NCBI GenBank assembly: GCA_026391235.1
Contig: JAPLDV010000276.1
Coordinates: 1-5,859, forward strand
Length of the DNA: 5,859 nucleotides
DNA from: Bacteroidia bacterium
Lineage (GTDB): Bacteria > Bacteroidota > Bacteroidia > Bacteroidales > UBA12481
Direction of reading: 5' to 3'
Shown here: positions 1 to 4,148 of the stretch, piece after piece
Layout of the letters: every line of letters begins with the position of its first letter
Position numbering within the stretch: position 1 is the first letter of the stretch
Notes under the pieces: generated by a model
What the model saw: the letters and a program-made list of their open reading frames with translations, nothing else
Database searches by the model: none
Told to the model about the DNA's origin: nothing
Made by a program: the position numbers and the translations under genes

Positions 1-26
1 AGAAACCCGCCATTTCTGGCGGGGAG
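1..26 (-). terminator. Probable rho-independent terminator (cut by window edge)
   Basis: A perfect 6-bp G/C-only stem (CCCGCC at 6-11, GGCGGG at 18-23) encloses a 6-nt loop. Read on the minus strand it is followed by TTTCT (positions 5-1), the start of a U tract that the window edge cuts off. It lies just downstream of the two tRNA-like genes, where the leftward transcript would be expected to end. It could equally be a processing hairpin. Whether the T tract continues beyond position 1 would decide it. Confidence 0.5.
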
Positions 27-66
27 CAAGGGAGATTGTGAAAGGTATACTATTGTTCTGATTCGA

Positions 67-142
67 GGTCGGCTATAACCGGACTTGAACCGGTGTCGGT
101 GTTCCTGAAAACACTGTTCTGACCACTAAACTATAAGCCGAC
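67..142 (-). tRNA. Irregular tRNA-like gene, anticodon ambiguous
   Basis: The minus strand has a strong T arm (stem ACCGG/CCGGT, loop TTCAAGT), a D arm with the invariant GG (stem GTTT/GAAC, AGTGG in the loop) and a 7-bp complementary end (GTCGGCT at 142-136, AGCCGAC at 74-68). No CCA is encoded, and C at 67 would be the discriminator. The fold is not standard: four bases (TATA) precede the D stem and three (TAT) separate the T stem from the acceptor strand, so the acceptor may be a 10-bp helix with a bulged T. The anticodon arm is either a perfect 5-bp stem GTGTT/AACAC with a 6-nt loop TTCAGG (anticodon CAG, Leu) or a 4-bp stem with an 8-nt loop TTTCAGGA (anticodon TCA would read UGA). TTC (Glu) is a weaker reading. 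It is tRNA-derived, but its function and identity are uncertain; it may be a decayed gene. Confidence 0.62.
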
Positions 143-148
143 ATATGT

Positions 149-243
149 CCCTGCAGACCGGATTTGAACCGATACTGGTCCAGCAAATGAGCGTTCCCGA
201 AGGCCTACTCAGCTGGGTGCGTTTTACGTTTCGCCACTGCAAG
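149..243 (-). tRNA. tRNA-like gene with enlarged anticodon arm
   Basis: The minus strand shows a 7-bp acceptor stem (CTTGCAG at 243-237 with CTGCAGG at 156-150, one U-G pair), discriminator G at 149, and no encoded CCA. The T arm is ATCGG/CCGGT with loop TTCAAAT. The D arm GCG/CGC has an A-rich loop lacking the usual GG pair; its TGGCGAAA start resembles bacterial tRNA-Leu. At 95 nt it is as long as a class II tRNA, but I find no normal 7-nt anticodon loop. Instead CCAGC/GCTGG encloses 27 nt, which can continue as TGAGT/GCTCA with a TTT bulge and a 14-nt loop. If CTGAG holds the loop start, the anticodon would be GAG (Leu), but the identity is not settled. It starts 7 nt after the upstream stop codon and ends 6 nt before the next tRNA-like gene. 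Confidence 0.65.
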
Positions 244-250
244 TCTATTA

Positions 251-496
251 CTATTGTAACCCGGTTAAACCTTTTTTATCAAGCATTTCTTGTTCATCAA
301 ACCAGACAGTTTTCACTTCTGCACCTTGAATAGTGGTATCATCCGGGCAAATTACCTTTAATTCCGGGTAAATTTTCCGGAGCCATTCGGCTGTGTCTTT
401 AAATCGGGTGACAAACGCTACTTTTTCACCTGCACCCTGTAAGATAAGGCATTGTCTGGCCTGCTGTAAAGTTATCTCAGACCTATGATTTTTCAC
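251..496 (-). CDS. Small hypothetical protein (81 aa)
   Basis: I do not recognise this protein. The frame starts at GTG (496-494), inside the last codons of the DUF3310 gene (14-nt overlap); a weak AAAGA about 6 nt upstream could serve as ribosome binding site. No other Met codon is available. The sequence suggests a small alpha/beta fold: a helix (residues 8-20), a strand KVAFVTRF (25-32), a helix DTAEWLRKIYPEL (34-46), then strands around KVICP (47-51) and VKTVWFDEQE (61-70). It has no signal peptide, membrane segment or obvious catalytic motif. It is the last protein gene of the operon and ends in three consecutive in-frame stops (TAG TAA TAG) just before the tRNA-like genes. Its conserved spacing within the gene cluster supports it as real. 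Confidence 0.6.
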   Translation of the reverse strand: MKNHRSEITLQQARQCLILQGAGEKVAFVTRFKDTAEWLRKIYPELKVICPDDTTIQGAEVKTVWFDEQEMLDKKGLTGLQ

Positions 497-1448
497 GTTT
501 ATCTTTAATTAACGCGATCTGTTTATTAATCAAGAATATTGCCTTTTCCAATTCCTGAATTTCGTCATCCTTCCGGCCGCATCTAAACAGGTACTTTATC
601 GCTGATCCGATTAAAAATGGAAAGTGCTGGATAATGTCGATGCACTCATGACCTGGAATCCAGGTGTAATGATCCGGGTGATGCACTGCCGGGTTAATAT
701 CTTCCGACAGCGGCAGGAGTATTTCACCTTTTGCGCTGCATGGTATGCACTCAACACCGTTCGACCATACCAGCACCGTGCATTCCGGACGCACCATTTG
801 TTTGCCAAATTCAACAGCGTCCTTTGCGTCATTGAATTTCTTCGCATTCGACCAGTTGCGCCATTGAGGTACACCGATCATGTTGGGAAACAACTCACCG
901 GCGAAATACCGTTCAGATCCGGATCCCAGTTGTAGCTGGATGGCAAATTGAAACGGGTCATCATTCACGCCTTTGAGTTCATCACACTCCGGTTCCGGAT
1001 ACACGAATGCGTACTCTGGGATTTCGTCCTCGGGACATACCCGCCAATCTGTATTATATTTCAACTCAGCGCGGAACGAATCAGCTGCCAGATATGTGTC
1101 AAATAGCATCGCTTTATTTCTCGGTGCCCGGATTACAAACCCGCCTTCGCGGGATCCACCGCAATACGAAAACGGTGTGTCCGGATTACGTTTCAAGATC
1201 AAAAATTTACTTTTCTGTTCTGAGGAGTTGATTGGATTTGATACAGCAACCACCTCAAACTGATCGGCGGTTGCTGTGTTCAACGAGTACAGGAACATCT
1301 CAGCATCCTCTAACGTGTAAAAAACCTTCGCCTGCGAACTCGGCATCAGATAACATTCCGTAGGCTTCTCTTCCTGTACGATAAGCTCACCAGCATAAAC
1401 CCTTGTGTTCCCTTCCTGTACTTCTTTTAATCTTAACTGATAACTCAT
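483..1448 (-). CDS. DUF3310 protein with three N-terminal repeats
   Basis: The C-terminus (about residues 251-315) matches DUF3310 by HHPDHY (256-261), ECID (268-271), the stretch GSAIKYLFRCGRKDD (281-295) and the following helix ELEKAIFLINKQIALI. This domain occurs in T7 gp1.7, a nucleotide kinase, so a role in nucleotide metabolism is possible. The first 250 residues appear to hold three diverged copies of one unit of about 60-70 residues (roughly 3-71, 80-140, 167-235). Copies 1 and 3 share YAGEL/FAGEL, an AK-x-F-x(5)-A-x-x-F helix and a final strand ending in SN; copy 2 is weaker. The ATG start at 1448 has AAAGGA 7 nt upstream, overlapping the stop of the previous gene, with a 12-nt gap. 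At 321 aa it is far longer than a lone DUF3310 domain. The repeat function is unknown. Confidence 0.85.
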   Translation of the reverse strand: MSYQLRLKEVQEGNTRVYAGELIVQEEKPTECYLMPSSQAKVFYTLEDAEMFLYSLNTATADQFEVVAVSNPINSSEQKSKFLILKRNPDTPFSYCGGSREGGFVIRAPRNKAMLFDTYLAADSFRAELKYNTDWRVCPEDEIPEYAFVYPEPECDELKGVNDDPFQFAIQLQLGSGSERYFAGELFPNMIGVPQWRNWSNAKKFNDAKDAVEFGKQMVRPECTVLVWSNGVECIPCSAKGEILLPLSEDINPAVHHPDHYTWIPGHECIDIIQHFPFLIGSAIKYLFRCGRKDDEIQELEKAIFLINKQIALIKDKREKS

Positions 1449-1460
1449 TTATTATTCCTT

Positions 1461-2027
1461 TCAGTAGTAGTCATGAAATAACCCAAAATAATTGCATAGT
1501 TCATCAACGATATTCAAAGCGCTCATTTCCCAATAATATTTACAGTCCTTGCACTTAAAACCTCCTTTCACGTCTCTATGTTCAAACTCGCATTTGTTTT
1601 CACCATCTTCCGGATCCTGGTAATCGCAATTGTAACAGTCCTCATCATGGCACTCCTCCTGATCCCGTTCACAGTTCTCATTGCAACCGGAATACCAAAC
1701 ATACGTCTCACCCGGCATTATACGCCATCCGTTATCACTTGCCTTGATTAACTCATTCAGCTGGTCATCGGTTAATTCACCGGGAATGTATCTGTTCGTC
1801 TTTCGGTCGTATTTTGATGCGAATTCACCAAATTGATCCTTGACCCATTGTTCATACGTCGGTTTGTCGCGAACACCTTCCGAATTTTCCTCTTCATCGG
1901 GAAAATTTCCTTCGATCCACTCCTCGAATTCTTCCCGGCTGATATTTAAATTCTCGAACAGGTACACTACCCCGCAAGCGATCTCAGTATCAGCTATTCT
2001 CGGCTCCCGGTCATTAATTATCCCCAT
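1461..2027 (-). CDS. Acidic cysteine-rich protein, probable zinc binding
   Basis: I do not recognise a family. The protein is 188 aa with an ATG start (2027) preceded by a near-ideal AAGGAGG and 6-nt spacing, overlapping the helicase stop by 14 nt. The N-terminal two thirds is strongly acidic and probably mostly helical (for example EEFEEWIEG at 32-40, PDEEENSEG at 43-51). The C-terminal part has eight cysteines within residues 115-162 (C115, C119, C126, C131, C134, C146, C159, C162) plus H127 and H150, including CYNC and CKDC knuckles. This arrangement suits one or two structural zinc sites. C178 lies in the tail. It has no signal peptide or membrane segment, so it should act in the cytoplasm. 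Its position between the helicase and the DUF3310 gene suggests a role in replication or takeover of the host, but that is inference only. Confidence 0.8.
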   Translation of the reverse strand: MGIINDREPRIADTEIACGVVYLFENLNISREEFEEWIEGNFPDEEENSEGVRDKPTYEQWVKDQFGEFASKYDRKTNRYIPGELTDDQLNELIKASDNGWRIMPGETYVWYSGCNENCERDQEECHDEDCYNCDYQDPEDGENKCEFEHRDVKGGFKCKDCKYYWEMSALNIVDELCNYFGLFHDYY

Positions 2028-3429
2028 CGTTCTCCTCCTTAAAATTGTCCGGATTCATCAGTGCATCCGCAACGCTTTTTTTACTTAGCAGAGCAGCTGA
2101 AATAACTGGATCTACACTGTTACGGTACTGCAAATCAGTATACCAAACCATTTTCCGGAACTCAGACCCGATCCGGCAGCACCGGGCTTCTGACTGCAGC
2201 CGGTGACCCAATGAATGTCCCTGGCTAAAATACACTGCTCCGCACGCCTCGACCAGATTAATTGCTTCGGATCCGGACTGGGGGTTGATAATAATCATCC
2301 TGCAAGTCGGATCTTTTTTGAATTTGGCCTCTTCAACCCGCTTGTCAGCGGTATCCCCAAAAATACAAGCCGGGTTAAAGGCGGTCATTTCCTCCATCAG
2401 CTGAAAAATGTTATCGCGGAACACCGCCCAAACGATTATTTTATCACCCTCCGGAATGTCCTCCATAAGGTCTTTAATCGCCTGTATTTTGGGGTTTGTT
2501 TTGAATCGGGTTGCTTTGCCTGTATCCAACTGACAAAACCCACTGGACACCTGACTGAGCCGCATCTGAAGAATTGCAGCCGTTGAAGCCACCAGCGTTC
2601 CTTCATTAAGCATGACAACATATTTGTCTTTGAGCTTATTGTAAACTTTCCGCTGCTCTGGATCCATATCCAGCTTAATTGTGGAGTACACCTTTGGTGG
2701 CAAGTCCAGACATTCCTCCGTTGTTTTTATGAAGGCAACCGACCTGATTTTTTTCAGAAAATCTTCTCTGAACTCTTTGAAAATGACAAACTTCGGAAAA
2801 TAAACTCCCGGTTCAAGATGCTTCTTATACGCGTTAATATCCCTGAACCACCGGTTACGGAACGAGAAAAAGTTAGTCCCAAAAGTCTTCCCAAAATCCA
2901 AAAAATACAGTTGCCAGAACAAATCAAGTTCGCTGTTAAGGATTGGTGTTCCGGTTAAAATGGCCCGTTTCCGGCTGTATGGCGCCAGCCTGATCAAATC
3001 TTTCGTCCGGACAGACTTACCGTTTTTGATCCGGTGACTCTCATCCAAAGCGATTATTAACCATGGTATTTTAACCAGCTGGTCAAACAGCGACGGAACC
3101 TTGTCGTAATTAATCACCCAAATAGCCTTACCTGACCTGCTAAGATATTGGATGTTCTTTTCCTTTGAGTACCCATCCAACACCTGAACGTATGGTCCGA
3201 TGTTGGAGTGCTTGAAAAACTCATCACGCCAGTTGTGCATGGCGATCAGCGGGCAAACGATCAGTACAGGCTGCAGACCGGCGGTAAAGAACGACATACG
3301 GATCCAGTCAATACACATCTTTGTTTTGCCTGTTCCCATTTCACAAAATAGGGCGGGTGAATCTGATGTTCCAAACGTTTTGATAAACGCAATCTGGTGC
3401 GCCATTGGGGCTGTTTTAAATGGGATCAC
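2014..3429 (-). CDS. SNF2-type DEAD/DEAH superfamily 2 helicase
   Basis: This is an ATP-dependent DNA helicase or translocase of superfamily 2, SNF2-like. Motifs appear in order over 471 residues: a Q-like AHQ (10-12), Walker A MGTGKT (31-36), motif II DESH (129-132), motif III TGTP (159-162), the second RecA-like domain from about residue 250, motif V around NPQSGSEAINL (382-392) and motif VI QSEARCCRIG (412-421). The length is normal for phage SNF2 proteins, which lack the accessory domains of chromatin remodellers. The start is GTG at 3429, within the GTGA overlap with the nuclease stop. An ATG at 3405 has no Shine-Dalgarno and would trim the region just before AHQ, so GTG is preferred; translation is probably coupled to the nuclease. 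Phages often pair this helicase with VRR-NUC proteins, fitting fork or recombination-intermediate processing. Confidence 0.93.
   Translation of the reverse strand: MIPFKTAPMAHQIAFIKTFGTSDSPALFCEMGTGKTKMCIDWIRMSFFTAGLQPVLIVCPLIAMHNWRDEFFKHSNIGPYVQVLDGYSKEKNIQYLSRSGKAIWVINYDKVPSLFDQLVKIPWLIIALDESHRIKNGKSVRTKDLIRLAPYSRKRAILTGTPILNSELDLFWQLYFLDFGKTFGTNFFSFRNRWFRDINAYKKHLEPGVYFPKFVIFKEFREDFLKKIRSVAFIKTTEECLDLPPKVYSTIKLDMDPEQRKVYNKLKDKYVVMLNEGTLVASTAAILQMRLSQVSSGFCQLDTGKATRFKTNPKIQAIKDLMEDIPEGDKIIVWAVFRDNIFQLMEEMTAFNPACIFGDTADKRVEEAKFKKDPTCRMIIINPQSGSEAINLVEACGAVYFSQGHSLGHRLQSEARCCRIGSEFRKMVWYTDLQYRNSVDPVISAALLSKKSVADALMNPDNFKEENDGDN
2034..2040 (-). promoter_or_regulatory. Strong Shine-Dalgarno of the Cys-rich gene
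   Basis: AAGGAGG on the minus strand, 6 nt before the ATG at 2027, lies within the last codons of the helicase gene. It is the best ribosome binding site in the window, which suggests this small acidic protein is made in larger amounts than the helicase from the same message. Confidence 0.75.
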
Positions 3430-4148
3430 GTAAGCAAACTTTCAGGAACTCCATGATCACTTAATGTCGTTTTCTGTTCTGGTTCCGGATGAACGTCGGT
3501 GACAACAAGCGCCCCGTCCCACCGCTCTATCACTGACGCACACCGGCTTCCATGCACAGGCTCAAATTCAACACCAACATCATCAATACTGACCTGATAC
3601 GGTCCGGGCGCATCCAGGGCGACAACAGGATTTCCCGCTGCACCAGGATTAAGTATTGCATCAACTACTGTATTTTGCTTCTGCGTTAATTTAAATTTTC
3701 CCGAATAACCGGAAGCGGGTAAATCTGCAATGAGCGATAATCCCCGCTTCCGTAATTCTGCACGGATAAATTGTATTGTATCGTCGGCATCGTCACGGCA
3801 GACACAGGTAATGGCACCTTTACCGGCAAGTTTGGTGAGCCAATAGTTCTGGGCGTCTGACACTTTGCCGTCCGCCCTCTTAACCTCAACAAATACCGAT
3901 ACCCCAATTTCCCCGGACGTCTCCGCAGAATGCAGGCAATCACTACGCCCGCAACAGTCCCGGTAACAACCCACAACCCCAAACACGTCAGGAAAACCAA
4001 CAGTGCCGGTGACAACCGGCTTAAAGAACATCCCAATCTGGTTAAGTTTGACCATAAGTTGGCGCTGAACCAGAGACTCAAGTTTACCATTCTTCAATTT
4101 CTCCTTCATCCTCAAACGGATCATCTGATCCGGTGTAACTTTCTTCAA
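3426..4148 (-). CDS. VRR-NUC domain nuclease with extra C-terminal region
   Basis: This is a PD-(D/E)xK nuclease of the VRR-NUC family; phage members have been reported as Holliday-junction or structure-specific nucleases. Visible active-site residues are E24 in the first helix, GFPD (51-54) with D54, VEVK (87-90) with E88 and K90, and Q100 in KVSDAQ. Two features are unusual. A Cys-rich insert (C61, C65, C66, C71, H73) sits between the catalytic strands and may bind a metal. After the nuclease domain (to about residue 136) follow about 100 residues that I do not recognise. The start is TTG at 4148, supported by AAGGAG 7 nt upstream; an ATG at 4124 has only poor upstream complementarity and would remove eight residues. 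The TTG start lies 65 nt inside the polymerase gene, and the TGA stop overlaps the helicase GTG. Confidence 0.9.
   Translation of the reverse strand: MKKVTPDQMIRLRMKEKLKNGKLESLVQRQLMVKLNQIGMFFKPVVTGTVGFPDVFGVVGCYRDCCGRSDCLHSAETSGEIGVSVFVEVKRADGKVSDAQNYWLTKLAGKGAITCVCRDDADDTIQFIRAELRKRGLSLIADLPASGYSGKFKLTQKQNTVVDAILNPGAAGNPVVALDAPGPYQVSIDDVGVEFEPVHGSRCASVIERWDGALVVTDVHPEPEQKTTLSDHGVPESLLT

Noticed and set aside
46..51. TATACT resembling a -10 promoter element on the plus strand
   Set aside because: No suitable -35 element lies 16-18 nt upstream, and no plus-strand gene follows.
149..243. Archaeal-type bulge-helix-bulge tRNA intron
   Set aside because: A 3-nt TTT bulge and a 4-5 bp helix are present, but I cannot form the inner helix or a spliced 7-nt loop with U33, and strong Shine-Dalgarno sites suggest a bacterial virus.
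624..935. Plus-strand open frame of 103 codons
   Set aside because: It lies opposite the DUF3310 gene, has no recognisable motif, and is read through the complement of a gene with a clear family match.
3426..3428. Readthrough of the nuclease TGA by the possible TCA tRNA to fuse nuclease and helicase
   Set aside because: The helicase is in a different frame from the nuclease at this junction, so readthrough would not give a fusion; the GTGA overlap is ordinary coupling.
3686..4090. Minus-strand open frame of 134 codons inside the nuclease gene
   Set aside because: Another frame at the same place carries the complete VRR-NUC motif set with a strong ribosome binding site; this one shows none.
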